From positions 6,064,001 through 6,128,000 of the forward strand of contig NZ_CP108882.1 of the NCBI RefSeq assembly GCF_036347055.1: a DNA stretch of 64,000 nucleotides, read 5' to 3'. Source of the DNA: Streptomyces sp. NBC_00820 (lineage in GTDB: Bacteria; Actinomycetota; Actinomycetes; Streptomycetales; Streptomycetaceae). This document shows, piece by piece, positions 36,760-45,797 of the stretch. Below the pieces are notes generated by a model. The model ran no database searches and had not been told where the DNA came from. It saw nothing but the letters and a program-made list of their open reading frames with translations. Made by a program: the position numbers and the translations under genes. Position 1 is the stretch's first letter; each line of letters begins with the position of its first letter.

Positions 36760-37200
36760 GGGAACCTCCCGGGTGGTGCCTGCCGACGTCACGTGCGTCG
36801 CTGCTTCCGCTAGTCGAGTGTGGCCTGCCCGGGTGCAGCCTGCCACAACCTTGCCGAGTTGCCCGGCGTGTCGGGCACGGGCCCGGGATCGCCGTTATGG
36901 CACGGTTACCAATTCGCAACGCTAAGTGACGAACCTCATCACCCTGTGCAACTAGCCCCCTCCCGGCGGTCCCGCAAGGCCGCGGACACCCTGGTGGGAG
37001 ACCGGGCCCAGGGCTCGCAACAGTACTCCATTCGGACCACTCGCGTGGATTGGCGCGCCGCCCAACTTCTGGCAAGGGGTGCGACTTGGCCGTATGAGGC
37101 CGGGTCGCGGTGGGGGTGAACGTGGCGAAGTTCACGCTATGTCCAGAAACGGAACTAATGGTTTCGTTCGTACGTCCCTTCTCCTGCGGTAGATCGCTCA
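36760..37200. promoter_or_regulatory. Divergent promoter region sepH / membrane protein, with GTGAAC-N8-GTTCAC repeat
   Basis: 441 bp, A/T-richer than neighbours (36890-36960 and 37130-37190). A perfect 6-8-6 inverted repeat, GTGAAC and GTTCAC, lies at 37116-37135 and is a candidate operator. No gene is supported here. Confidence 0.5.
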
Positions 37201-38004
37201 ATGTCGATCAAGTACGGGAAAGGCAGGCAGGTTCCGGGTATGCGTGAAACGCCCGAAGCGGGTCGGAAGCGGTTCGAGCTGAGCGTCCCCCAGGTCGCGG
37301 GCAGCGCGCTCGCGGCGGTGGTGGCGGCCAAACTGGCCTCGTACTTCGGGGTGTACGGCACGATCCTCGGCGCCGGAGTCGTCAGCGTGATCGCCACCTG
37401 CGGCGGCTCCTTCTTCCAGCAGCTCTTCCGGCGCACCGGTGAGCAGTTGCGCGAGGCCAAGGGCGCACCGCGGCCGAAGGGGCGGGCGTCGCAGGAGCAG
37501 GAAGGGACTGCCGCGGGCGAGTTCGGCGACGCGACCGTCTACCGCGCGCGCGTGAAGAGCTGGAAGCGCCCGGTCGTCGCGGCCGCCCTCGTCTTCGGGG
37601 TCACCATGGCCGGCATCACGACGTACGAGCTGGTGTCCGGCAACAGCTTCAGCGGCGGCAGGGGTACGACGGTCAGCGACGCCGTCGACGGCGGCCGCGG
37701 CGCCCACTCCCCGAAGACCGGTGTCGGCGGACCCTCCTCGTCGCCCTCGTCCCCCTCGGACGCTCCCGGCACCGGCGCCCCCTCGACCGGTCGCGGCGGT
37801 ACGCCCGAGCCGGCCACTCCCGCGCCGAGCGGCTCCCCGGACGGGAAGTCGAGCCACGGACCGGCCACCCCGTCCACCCCGGCCCAGGTCACCCCGCCCC
37901 CCACGCCCGGCGGGACCACGGCCACGCCTACGACCCCAGAACCCTCCGCAAGTAGTCGTTCTGGAACAGCCGTTCCGGGTCAAGACGGTCCCGCAACGCC
38001 GTGA
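37201..38004 (+). CDS. Membrane protein with Pro/Ser/Thr-rich extracytoplasmic tail
   Basis: 267 residues from ATG 37201 (ATG 37240, MRETPEAGRKRF, is an alternative with a better ribosome site). Helices at about residues 30-62 (AGSALAAVVAAKLASYFGVY onward) and 123-142 (VVAAALVFGVTMAGITTYEL). The last 120 residues are low-complexity Pro, Ser, Thr and Gly, as in wall-spanning linkers. No catalytic domain. The end of the gene overlaps the convergent oxidase gene by 77 bp. It belongs to a conserved Streptomyces family of unknown function. Confidence 0.7.
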   Translation: MSIKYGKGRQVPGMRETPEAGRKRFELSVPQVAGSALAAVVAAKLASYFGVYGTILGAGVVSVIATCGGSFFQQLFRRTGEQLREAKGAPRPKGRASQEQEGTAAGEFGDATVYRARVKSWKRPVVAAALVFGVTMAGITTYELVSGNSFSGGRGTTVSDAVDGGRGAHSPKTGVGGPSSSPSSPSDAPGTGAPSTGRGGTPEPATPAPSGSPDGKSSHGPATPSTPAQVTPPPTPGGTTATPTTPEPSASSRSGTAVPGQDGPATP

Positions 38005-39247
38005 ACTCGCCGAAGCGCGGGTACGCCCCCGCGAAGTACTTCGCGTCACGGGTGTGCACCTTGCCCCAGTGCGGCCGGCCCTCGTGCGCGGTGAAGACGC
38101 GCTCGGCGGCGGTGAAATAGGCCTGGTACGGAGTGCCCCGGAACATGTGGACGGCGATGTAGGCGCTGTCCCGGCCGGAGGCGGTGGACAGGGTGATGTC
38201 GTCGGCCGGGGCGGTGCGTACCTCGACCGGGAAGCTCACCCGCAGACCGGAGCGCTCCACCATGGCCTTCAGTTCGCGCAGCGTCTCGCCCAGGGCCGCG
38301 CGCGGGACGGCGTACTCCATCTCCACGAAGCGCACCCGGCGCGGTGAGGTGAAGACCTTGTAGGGGATGTCGGTGTACGTCCGCGCGGACAGTGCCCTGC
38401 TGGAGATCCGGGCGATGGCCGGGACGGTGGCGGGTGCGGCGCGGCCGGCCCACTGGGCCGCCTGGAAGACGCCGTTGGAGAGGAACTCGTCCTCGAACCA
38501 GCCGGCCAGCCGCCCCACCGGCTGCTCCGGACCCGCGCTGCGGTTGTTGCGCTTGGTGTTGGTGCTGCCGGTGTGCGGGAACCAGTAGAACTCGAAGTGC
38601 TCGTTCTCGGCCCACAGTTGGTCGAACTCGGCCAGTACCCGGTCGAGGGGCATCGGCTCCTCGCGGGCGGTGAGCAGGAACAGCGGTTCGACGGCGAAGG
38701 TGATCGCGGTGACCACGCCGAGCGCGCCGAGGCCCGTGCGCGCGGCCGCGAAGACGTCGGGGTTCTTCCCCGCGGAACACGTCAGCACCGAGCCGTCCGC
38801 GGTGACCAGTTCGAGCGCCGTGATCTGTGCGGAGATCGAGCCCGACTCGCGGCCCGTGCCGTGGGTGCCGGTGCTGGTGGCCCCGGAGACGGTCTGCTCC
38901 ATGATGTCGCCCATGTTGGTGAGCGACAGGCCCTCGCGCGCCAGGGCCGCGTTGAGTCTCTTGAGCGGGGTGCCCGCCTCGACCGTGACGGTCATGGCGG
39001 TGCGGTCGATGTCACGGATCCCGGTCAACAGTTGAGGGCGGATCAACACGCCGTCGGTGGCCGCTATGGACGTGAAGGAGTGGCCGGTGCCGACCGCCTT
39101 CACCTTCAGTCCGTCCTCGGCGGCCCGGCGCACCGCGGCGGCCAGTTCCTCCACCGAGGCCGGAGTGACCTGCCGGGCGGGGCGGGCGCTGACGTTCCCG
39201 CCCCAGTTACGCCAGGTGCCGTTCTTGCCGCTCACTGTGCTGCTCAA
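37928..39247 (-). CDS. FAD-linked aldonolactone oxidase (D-arabinono-1,4-lactone/alditol oxidase family)
   Basis: 439 residues from TTG 39247, with GGGGAGG five bases upstream. The VAO-type FAD domain shows VKAVGTGHSFTSIAATDG and LTNMGDIMEQTVSGATSTGT, with THGTG as flavin-contacting loop. The substrate domain ends with HWGKVHTRDAKYFAGAYPRF and DPERLFQNDYLRRVLG, the hallmark C-terminus of the ALO family. HSF places no His immediately for covalent FAD, so the linkage is uncertain. It oxidises a sugar lactone or alditol with oxygen. The start lies inside the 3' end of the upstream MFS gene (41-bp overlap), so the two are coupled. Confidence 0.88.
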   Translation of the reverse strand: MSSTVSGKNGTWRNWGGNVSARPARQVTPASVEELAAAVRRAAEDGLKVKAVGTGHSFTSIAATDGVLIRPQLLTGIRDIDRTAMTVTVEAGTPLKRLNAALAREGLSLTNMGDIMEQTVSGATSTGTHGTGRESGSISAQITALELVTADGSVLTCSAGKNPDVFAAARTGLGALGVVTAITFAVEPLFLLTAREEPMPLDRVLAEFDQLWAENEHFEFYWFPHTGSTNTKRNNRSAGPEQPVGRLAGWFEDEFLSNGVFQAAQWAGRAAPATVPAIARISSRALSARTYTDIPYKVFTSPRRVRFVEMEYAVPRAALGETLRELKAMVERSGLRVSFPVEVRTAPADDITLSTASGRDSAYIAVHMFRGTPYQAYFTAAERVFTAHEGRPHWGKVHTRDAKYFAGAYPRFGEFTALRDRLDPERLFQNDYLRRVLGS

Positions 39248-40445
39248 CGGTGCCTCCCCGCCCCGCCGCCGGCCTGCGCAGCCGGCGGTACCCGAGGAAA
39301 CCGACCGCGACCGCGACGGCCCCGGACACGGCCGGAACCCCGTACCCGGCCCGCGCGCCGGCCGAGTCGATCACCCAGCCGGCCGCCGAGGAGCCGAGCG
39401 CGACCCCGACCGCGAGGCCGGTGCTCACCCAGGTCATCCCCTCGGTGAGGTTCGCGCGAGGTACGTGCTCTTCGATGAGGGACATCGTCGTGATCATCGT
39501 CGGCGCGATGAACAGCCCCGCAACGAACAGCGCCACGGCCAGAAGCGGCAGGTTCCCGACCAGTAGGAGGGGGATCATACTCACGGCCATCCCGCTCACG
39601 CCCAGCAGCCAACGGCGTTCCGGGGCCCCGGTGAACCGCAGCAACCCGAAGACCACGCCGGCCGCGCAGGAACCGGCGGCGTACAGCGCGAGCACCACAC
39701 TCGCGGCGGCCTTGTGACCGCGCTCGTCGGCGAAGGCCACGGTGACCACGTCGATCGCCCCGAAGATCGCGCCCGTGGCCACGAAGGTGGCCACCAGCAC
39801 CTGGAGCCCGGGCGAGCGCAGCGCGCTTCCGCTCCCGTGCTGCTCGCGCGGGTGCGGCTCGGGCTCGGTGGCGCGCTGGGAGGTCAGCCACAGGACGCCG
39901 ACGGCCAGGAAGCAGGCCGCGAGCAGGGGACCCGCCTCCGGGAACCAGGCCGTGGACAGGCCGATGGAGATGATCGGCCCGAAGATGAAGCACGTCTCGT
40001 CGACGACGGACTCGAACGAGTAGGCGGTGTGCAGCTTCGGGGTGCCCCGGTACAGGGCCGCCCAGCGGGCACGGACCATCGCGCCGAGGCTCGGCACCGT
40101 GCCGATGCCGGCGGCGCAGACGAACAGCACCCAGTCCGGCCAACGCAGCGAGGCGGCGACCAGCAGCCCGGCGGCCGACGCGAGCGCCGCCAGGGTCGCC
40201 GGACGCAGCACCCGGCGCTGCCCGTGCCGGTCCACCAGCCGGGATATCTGCGGCCCGATCGCCGCGGCGGACAGCGCGATGGTGGCCGACAGCGCGCCCG
40301 CGAGGCCGTAGCGCCCGGTGAGCTGCGAGACCATCGTGACCACGCCGATGCCCATCATCGACAGCGGCATCCGGCCGAGGAACCCCGCGGCGGAGAAACG
40401 CTTCGTGCCGGGTTCGTCGAACAGGGCGCGGTAGGGGCTGGGCAC
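39207..40445 (-). CDS. MFS transporter
   Basis: 412 residues, GTG start with GGAG upstream. Twelve hydrophobic helices with the classic DRHGQRRVLRPATL loop between helices 2 and 3 (a variant of the MFS motif A) and a basic central loop around residue 200. The family is the YbfB/inner-membrane-type exporters of small molecules; substrate unknown. The C-terminal 25 residues are hydrophilic. It is encoded before and overlaps the oxidase gene, and is divergent from ferrochelatase. A TTAGG...CCTAA palindrome lies between. Confidence 0.85.
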   Translation of the reverse strand: MPSPYRALFDEPGTKRFSAAGFLGRMPLSMMGIGVVTMVSQLTGRYGLAGALSATIALSAAAIGPQISRLVDRHGQRRVLRPATLAALASAAGLLVAASLRWPDWVLFVCAAGIGTVPSLGAMVRARWAALYRGTPKLHTAYSFESVVDETCFIFGPIISIGLSTAWFPEAGPLLAACFLAVGVLWLTSQRATEPEPHPREQHGSGSALRSPGLQVLVATFVATGAIFGAIDVVTVAFADERGHKAAASVVLALYAAGSCAAGVVFGLLRFTGAPERRWLLGVSGMAVSMIPLLLVGNLPLLAVALFVAGLFIAPTMITTMSLIEEHVPRANLTEGMTWVSTGLAVGVALGSSAAGWVIDSAGARAGYGVPAVSGAVAVAVGFLGYRRLRRPAAGRGGTVEQHSERQERHLA

Positions 40446-40499
40446 GTGATCTCCGAAGCGACTCGGTAAGGCGCGAATGCGGCTGATACAGCTTACGAG

Positions 40500-40513
40500 T
40501 TAGGTAACCCTAA
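40500..40513. promoter_or_regulatory. TTAGG-TAAC-CCTAA inverted repeat near ferrochelatase promoter
   Basis: Half-sites match those of iron-box sequences but are spaced four bases apart rather than nine, so a standard DmdR site is not claimed. It sits between the MFS gene and hemH. Confidence 0.45.
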
Positions 40514-40616
40514 TCGCATCAGGGATCATGGCCGGAAAATCGCATGAAAAGGCATGGAATGCGACTCTTCACCCCGCCGCCTCTCGGCTGTCGGTACCGA
40601 GTGGCAGGATCGAGAC

Positions 40617-41753
40617 ATGCCAGACGCGCTCGATGCCATCCCCTACGACGCCCTGCTCCTGCTCTCCTTCGGCGGACCCGAGGGCCCCGACGACGTGGTC
40701 CCGTTCCTGGAGAACGTCACGCGCGGGCGCGGCATCCCCAAGGAACGCCTCAAGGAAGTCGGGCAGCACTACTTCCTGTTCGGCGGGGTCAGCCCCATCA
40801 ACGACCAGAACCGCGCCCTGCTGGACGCCCTCCGCAAGGACTTCGCCGACAGCGGCCTGGATCTGCCGGTCTACTGGGGCAACCGCAACTGGGCGCCGTA
40901 CCTGACGGACACCCTGCGCGAGATGGCCGCCGACGGCCGCCGCCGCGTCCTGGTGCTCACCACCAGCGCCTACGCCTCCTACTCGGGCTGCCGCCAGTAC
41001 CGCGAGAACCTCGCCGACGCGCTGGCCGTGCTCGAATCCGAGGGCCTGGAGCCGCCGGAGACCGACAAGCTGCGGCACTACTTCAACCACCCGGGCTTCG
41101 TCGAGCCCATGGTCGACGGAGTGCTGCGCTCGCTCGCCGATCTCCCCGAGGACGTCCGCGACGGCGCCCGCATCGCCTTCACCACCCACTCCATCCCGAC
41201 CTCCGCGGCCGACACCTCCGGCCCCGTCGAGGCCCACGGCGAGGGCGGCGCCTACGTCGCGCAGCACCTGGAGGTGGCCCGGCTGATCGCCGACGCCGTC
41301 CGCGAGCGCACCGGCGTCGACCACCCCTGGCAGCTCGTCTACCAGTCCCGCTCCGGCGCCCCGCACATCCCGTGGCTGGAGCCCGACATCTGCGACCACC
41401 TGGAGGACCTGCACGGCGCCGGCGTCCCGGCCGTCGTCATGGCGCCCATCGGCTTCGTCTCCGACCACATGGAGGTCCTCTACGACCTCGACACGGAGGC
41501 CATGGCCAAGGCCGGGGAGCTGGGGCTGCCGGTGCGCCGCTCGGCCACCGTGGGTGCCGACCCCCGGTTCGCCGCGGCGATCCGCGAGCTGATCCTGGAG
41601 CGGGCCGCCGCGGAGCGCGGGCAGCGGGTCACGCCGTGCGCCCTGGGCGCGCTCGGCGCGAGCCACGACCTCTGCCCGGTCGGCTGCTGCCCGGCCCGCG
41701 CCCCGCACCCGGCCGCCGCGGGCGCGGACAGTCCGTGGGGGACCTCGTCCTGA
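40617..41753 (+). CDS. hemH: Ferrochelatase with C-terminal [2Fe-2S] cysteines (coproporphyrin type)
   Basis: 378 residues from ATG 40617, with AGGA upstream. It inserts Fe2+ into the porphyrin; in Actinobacteria the natural substrate is coproporphyrin III. Family motifs: [26 protein letters not shown], catalytic His in [12 protein letters not shown] and Glu in [12 protein letters not shown]. Cluster ligands are Cys125 ([10 protein letters not shown]) and, in the CPVGCCPAR tail, Cys353, Cys357 and Cys358; Cys341 lies close by. A disordered Ala/Pro/Gly tail ends the chain. Iron regulation is suggested by the TTAGG palindrome upstream, but not shown. Confidence 0.93.
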   Translation: MPDALDAIPYDALLLLSFGGPEGPDDVVPFLENVTRGRGIPKERLKEVGQHYFLFGGVSPINDQNRALLDALRKDFADSGLDLPVYWGNRNWAPYLTDTLREMAADGRRRVLVLTTSAYASYSGCRQYRENLADALAVLESEGLEPPETDKLRHYFNHPGFVEPMVDGVLRSLADLPEDVRDGARIAFTTHSIPTSAADTSGPVEAHGEGGAYVAQHLEVARLIADAVRERTGVDHPWQLVYQSRSGAPHIPWLEPDICDHLEDLHGAGVPAVVMAPIGFVSDHMEVLYDLDTEAMAKAGELGLPVRRSATVGADPRFAAAIRELILERAAAERGQRVTPCALGALGASHDLCPVGCCPARAPHPAAAGADSPWGTSS

Positions 41754-41971
41754 CCGTGTCGGCGACACGGGAACCGGTACGGCCGTCCGCCGCGCCGCTG
41801 CCGCTGCCGCAGCTGCCGCCGTCGCGCGCCGCCGCAACGAAGCGCCGCTCCGGCCGCCCCCGTGTCCCGCGGCCGCATCCACCGGACCTTGCCCAGGCCG
41901 GCGCCGGCGCCCCGTCGCCCTGCGCCGACCCGCTCTCCACAAGACACCCCCCCCTACGCGTGAGGAGACCC

Positions 41972-42805
41972 GTGACCGAGGCCCTGCACACGGAACTGCT
42001 CGAACTGGCCCAGGAGGCCGCCCGCAGCGCCGGCGAGCTGCTGCGGGACGGCCGGCCGGCCGACCTGGCGGTGGCCAGGACCAAGTCGAGCCCGATCGAC
42101 GTCGTCACCGAGATGGACATCGCGGCCGAGAAGCTGATCACCGATCTGATCTCCGGCCGGCGCCCCGACGACGGCTTCCTCGGCGAGGAGGGCGCCGCCA
42201 CCGAGGGCACCAGCGGCATCCGCTGGGTGATCGACCCGCTCGACGGCACCGTCAACTACCTGTACGGCCTGCCGACCTGGGCCGTGTCCATCGCGGCCGA
42301 GCAGGACGGGGAGACGGTCGCCGGGGTCGTCGCGGCGCCGATGCGCGGCGAGACGTACCACGCGGTACGCGGCCGGGGCGCCTGGGCCACCGGCGCGTGG
42401 GACGGGGAGCGCGCGCTGTCCTGCCGCCCCGCGCCCCCGCTGGACCAGACGCTCGTCTCCACGGGCTTCAACTACGTCGCCGAGGTCCGCGCCCACCAGG
42501 CCGAGGTGGCCGGCCGGCTCATCCCGTTGCTGCGCGACATCCGGCGCAGCGGATCGGCGGCCGTCGACCTCTGCGACGTGGCCTGCGGCCGGCTGGACGG
42601 GTACTACGAGCGGGGACTGAACGCGTGGGACTTCGCCGCGGGTGACCTCATCGCCCGGGAGGCGGGCGCCCTGACCGGTGGACGGCCCGGAGAGCGGCTC
42701 TCGCGGGAGCTGACCGTCGCGGGTACACCGGGGGTCTTCGAGCCCCTCCAGCGGCTGCTGGAGGACTTCGGGGCATGGCACGACGGAACGTTCCCGGCGG
42801 GTTGA
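41972..42805 (+). CDS. Inositol monophosphatase family protein
   Basis: 277 residues. GTG 41972 has GAGGAG four bases upstream; GTG 41960 is in frame. The IMPase metal sites are complete: FLGEEGA (Glu pair), WVIDPLDGTVNYLYG (Asp-Pro-Leu-Asp-Gly-Thr) and NAWDFAAGDLIAREAGA (Asp in the WDxAAGxLI box). Mg-dependent hydrolysis of inositol phosphate, or of another sugar phosphate or histidinol phosphate, is expected; the substrate is undecided. It lies on the same strand as hemH, 218 bp later. A 13-bp terminator follows. Confidence 0.9.
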   Translation: MTEALHTELLELAQEAARSAGELLRDGRPADLAVARTKSSPIDVVTEMDIAAEKLITDLISGRRPDDGFLGEEGAATEGTSGIRWVIDPLDGTVNYLYGLPTWAVSIAAEQDGETVAGVVAAPMRGETYHAVRGRGAWATGAWDGERALSCRPAPPLDQTLVSTGFNYVAEVRAHQAEVAGRLIPLLRDIRRSGSAAVDLCDVACGRLDGYYERGLNAWDFAAGDLIAREAGALTGGRPGERLSRELTVAGTPGVFEPLQRLLEDFGAWHDGTFPAG

Positions 42806-42855
42806 CGCGCAACCGCCTCGCGCGGGTGTAGAACAGCACTCGCGGAGAACACGAC

Positions 42856-42888
42856 GGGACCCCCGGCGCTGGATTCGCCGAGGGTCCC
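42856..42888. terminator. Bidirectional hairpin after inositol phosphatase gene
   Basis: 13-bp arms (GGGACCCCCGGCG and CGCCGAGGGTCCC) with one mismatch, 7-nt loop, between convergent genes. Confidence 0.75.
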
Positions 42889-42908
42889 GCCGCTGCGCTT
42901 CGCGCTGA

Positions 42909-43082
42909 TCAGACGCGTGACGCGCCGACCTCCACACCGTGTTCGGCGGCGAGGCGTTTCAGGTCGTCGAGCTCGGCCTGCTCCACCTCGACGAGGAAGT
43001 CGTCGCCCTCGTCACGAGCCCGCGACAGGTCGGACTCGGTCGCCCTTATGCGCTGCAGAAGTCCTGCGGTGAATGCGTCCAT
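42909..43082 (-). CDS. Small conserved acidic/coiled-coil protein (57 aa)
   Basis: 57 residues from ATG 43082, with GAGGGGG upstream; the longer frame has no start support. The whole chain, MDAFTAGLLQRIRATESDLS onward, is an Arg/Glu/Asp-rich helix with heptad spacing, ending in AAEHGVEVGASRV. It looks like the small helical proteins conserved next to cutR in Streptomyces. Function unknown; possibly forms a coiled-coil dimer. Confidence 0.72.
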   Translation of the reverse strand: MDAFTAGLLQRIRATESDLSRARDEGDDFLVEVEQAELDDLKRLAAEHGVEVGASRV

Positions 43083-43499
43083 GCTGCGCCCCCTCGTCCA
43101 GGGTCGTGGGTCGGTGGCACGGGGGTGTGCCGGTTTGGAGAAGAGGCGATCACGGCTCTCGCGGGTGCCCAGCGCTGCCCTGCCGGGCGGCCACGGTGCC
43201 GGACACCCACGCCCGCTCTGCGGAAAGCGGACCGCGGAGTACCGCATGGTGCTGCGGCACATGCAGAGCGTGATCGCGGGGTGTAAAGCCGTCCTCCCCC
43301 CGCTCCCCTCCGGGGAAACCTCGGCGGAGGAGAAAATCTCGTCATTCCGCCCCGCCACAGTCGTCCCTGCGGCCCGGGCTCCCGCCTTACAGCCGACTTA
43401 TGGCCGAAAAGGGCAGGATGGACGCCACACTCCCACGGACACTCCCTTCCGCAGGCGCCGCGGCGCGCTACGCGGGTGGACAGAGGAAGGACAAGCGAC
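43083..43499. promoter_or_regulatory. Divergent promoter region, small gene / cutR
   Basis: 417 bp without a supported gene. GAGGAAGG at 43483-43490 is the cutR ribosome site. No clear operator was recognised. Confidence 0.4.
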
Positions 43500-44153
43500 G
43501 TGCGCGTACTCGTCGTCGAGGACGAGCAACTGCTCGCCGATGCGGTGGCCACCGGACTGCGCCGGGAGGCCATGGCCGTCGACGTCGTGTACGACGGTGC
43601 GGCCGCCCTGGAGCGCATCGGCGTCAACGACTACGACGTGGTCGTCCTCGACCGTGACCTCCCGCGCGTGCACGGCGACGACGTCTGCCGCAGGATCGTG
43701 GAGCTGGGCATGCCCACGCGCGTGCTCATGCTCACCGCGTCGGGCGACGTCAGCGACCGCGTCGAGGGACTGGAGATCGGTGCCGACGACTACCTCCCGA
43801 AGCCGTTCGCCTTCAGCGAGCTGATCGCACGCGTGCGCGCCCTCGGACGCCGTACGAGCGTGCCGCTGCCGCCCGTGCTGGAGCGTGCCGGGATCAAGCT
43901 CGACCCCAACCGGCGCGAGGTCTTCCGCGACGGCAAGGAGATCCAGCTCGCGCCCAAGGAGTTCGCGGTCCTGGAGGTGCTGATGCGCAGCGAGGGCGCG
44001 GTCGTCTCGGCCGAACAGCTGCTGGAGAAGGCCTGGGACGAGAACACCGACCCGTTCACCAACGTGGTGCGGGTGACCGTCATGACCCTGCGCCGCAAGC
44101 TGGGCGAGCCACCCGTCATCGTCACGGTGCCCGGCTCCGGCTACCGGATCTGA
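43500..44153 (+). CDS. cutR: CutR, OmpR-type response regulator
   Basis: 217 residues from GTG 43500. The receiver has acidic residues at 8-9 (VEDEQ), phospho-acceptor Asp51 in VVLDRDLPRV and the Lys of LPKPFAF. The winged-helix output domain has LAPKEFAVLEVLMRSEGAVV and NVVRVTVMTLRRKLGEPPVI. Length and opening sequence match CutR of Streptomyces, a conserved system affecting antibiotic production and secretion-stress genes. The kinase gene begins 6 bp after its stop. Confidence 0.95.
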   Translation: MRVLVVEDEQLLADAVATGLRREAMAVDVVYDGAAALERIGVNDYDVVVLDRDLPRVHGDDVCRRIVELGMPTRVLMLTASGDVSDRVEGLEIGADDYLPKPFAFSELIARVRALGRRTSVPLPPVLERAGIKLDPNRREVFRDGKEIQLAPKEFAVLEVLMRSEGAVVSAEQLLEKAWDENTDPFTNVVRVTVMTLRRKLGEPPVIVTVPGSGYRI

Positions 44154-44159
44154 TCCGCC

Positions 44160-45404
44160 ATGGCCGCGACGCCCGCCACGCCCCAGGCGCCCCCGAAACC
44201 CACCTGGGACCCCCGACGCCCGCAGCCGCCCTTCCCGTGGCTGCGCCCGACCATCCGGATACGGCTCACGCTGCTGTACGGCGGCATGTTCCTGATCGCC
44301 GGCATCCTGCTGCTGTCGATCATCTATCTGCTGGCCGCACAGGCGATCAACACGGGCAACCAGCCGCTGTTCAAGATCGTCGGCTTCCAGAGCCTGAACG
44401 TCGCCAGCGCCAACTGCCACGCGATCACCAACGGCCTGTCGCTGCAGGCCTTCAACGCCGCGGTCAGCGAGTGCATGGACCACCAGCGCCAGGCGGCCCT
44501 GGACAACCTGCTCAGCCGCTCGCTGCTGGCCCTGCTGGGCCTCGCGGTGATCGCCTTCGCGTTCGGTTACGCGATGGCGGGCCGGGTGCTGTCCCCGCTC
44601 GGCCGGATCACCCGCACCGCCCGCCAGGTGGCCGGATCCGACCTGTCCCGCCGGATCGAGCTGGACGGCCCGGACGACGAGCTGAAGGAGCTGGCGGACA
44701 CCTTCGACGACATGCTGGAGCGCCTGCAAAGGGCCTTCACCGCCCAGCAGCGCTTCGTCGGCAACGCCTCCCACGAGCTGCGCACCCCGCTGGCGATCAA
44801 CCGCACGCTCCTGGAGGTGCACCTGTCGGACCCGGACGCGCCGGTGGAGCTGCAGCAGCTCGGCAAGACCCTCCTGGCCACCAACGAGCGCAGCGAACAG
44901 CTGGTCGAGGGGTTGCTGCTGCTCGCCCGCAGCGACAACCAGATCATCGAGCGCGGGCCCGTCGATCTGGCCGAGGTGGCCTCCCAGGCCGTCGACCAGG
45001 TGCACGCCGAGGCGGAGGCCAAGGGCGTGGAGATCCGCGGCGAGCGCAAGCCCGCCGTGGTGCAGGGCAACGGCGTGCTGCTGGAGCGGATCGCGCTGAA
45101 CCTGGTCCAGAACGCGGTGCGCTACAACGTGGCCGAAGGAGGATGGGTGGAGGTCGCCACCGACGTCGAGCACGGGCAGGCAGTGCTGACCGTGTCGAAC
45201 ACCGGGCCGGTGGTGCCGGCGTACGAGATCGACAACCTCTTCGAGCCCTTCAGGCGGCTCCGTACGGAGCGAACGGGCAGCGACAAGGGGGTCGGCCTCG
45301 GTCTGTCCATCGTGCGTTCCGTGGCCCGCGCACACGGCGGCCACATCGCGGCACGGCCCCGGGAGGGCGGAGGACTGGTGATGCGTGTCACCCTTCCGTT
45401 GTGA
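44160..45404 (+). CDS. cutS: CutS, sensor histidine kinase with two-Cys extracytoplasmic sensor
   Basis: 414 residues. Helix 1 (about residues 40-62) and helix 2 (about 122-142) bracket a short outer domain with two cysteines, Cys86 and Cys105, which I recall as conserved and linked to redox or disulfide sensing. A HAMP linker is followed by the HisKA box NASHELRTPLA (His205) and the ATPase motifs NLVQNAVRYN and SDKGVGLGLSIVRS. The Pro-rich N-terminus is cytoplasmic. Cognate of CutR, six bases upstream. Confidence 0.95.
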   Translation: MAATPATPQAPPKPTWDPRRPQPPFPWLRPTIRIRLTLLYGGMFLIAGILLLSIIYLLAAQAINTGNQPLFKIVGFQSLNVASANCHAITNGLSLQAFNAAVSECMDHQRQAALDNLLSRSLLALLGLAVIAFAFGYAMAGRVLSPLGRITRTARQVAGSDLSRRIELDGPDDELKELADTFDDMLERLQRAFTAQQRFVGNASHELRTPLAINRTLLEVHLSDPDAPVELQQLGKTLLATNERSEQLVEGLLLLARSDNQIIERGPVDLAEVASQAVDQVHAEAEAKGVEIRGERKPAVVQGNGVLLERIALNLVQNAVRYNVAEGGWVEVATDVEHGQAVLTVSNTGPVVPAYEIDNLFEPFRRLRTERTGSDKGVGLGLSIVRSVARAHGGHIAARPREGGGLVMRVTLPL

Positions 45405-45797
45405 CCGTAATTCGGCACTCGCGGAACATGTTCGCTTTGCGCGGAATTTTCAGACCGCCGAGCGGGGTTGTTCCTGTGTGATCGATCACATGGACGGATT
45501 TCCGGCCATCTACTCTCCGTGATCATGACACCAGGTGGAAAGCCGGTAAAATCCGGGTTTTCGGGACTCTTGATCACGGGAAGTACACGGTGAGGCGCCT
45601 TTGAGGTGCGGCATTCGAACCGTGTACGGTCCTCACCGCCATCCAACCCGATCACTCTTGAGAGATCGGATTGGGTGTCGATTGAGTAACAGACCTTGAT
45701 GTGAGGCAAAATCTCCGCCTCAGGTCGGGCACAAGTCCGGCCTCTCACGCGTTACGTGCGCTGGAGACACCGCAGACACCCAGAGGGGGAGAGCGAT
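45405..45797. promoter_or_regulatory. Leader of the DUF4193 gene, A/T-rich, with several TGATCA-type motifs
   Basis: 393 bp with no gene. It is unusually A/T-rich and holds TGATCGATCA at 45479, TGATCA at 45520 and 45571, and an 11-of-13 inverted repeat (ATCCAACCCGATC / GATCGGATTGGGT) at 45641-45676. It presumably carries a regulated promoter for DUF4193 and a terminator region for cutRS. Confidence 0.55.
45477..45490. promoter_or_regulatory. Candidate Crp-type site (GTG-N6-CAC)
   Basis: TGTGATCGATCACA is a perfect 14-bp palindrome and contains GTG-N6-CAC, the motif reported for Streptomyces Crp. Located 73 bp after cutS. Confidence 0.5.
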
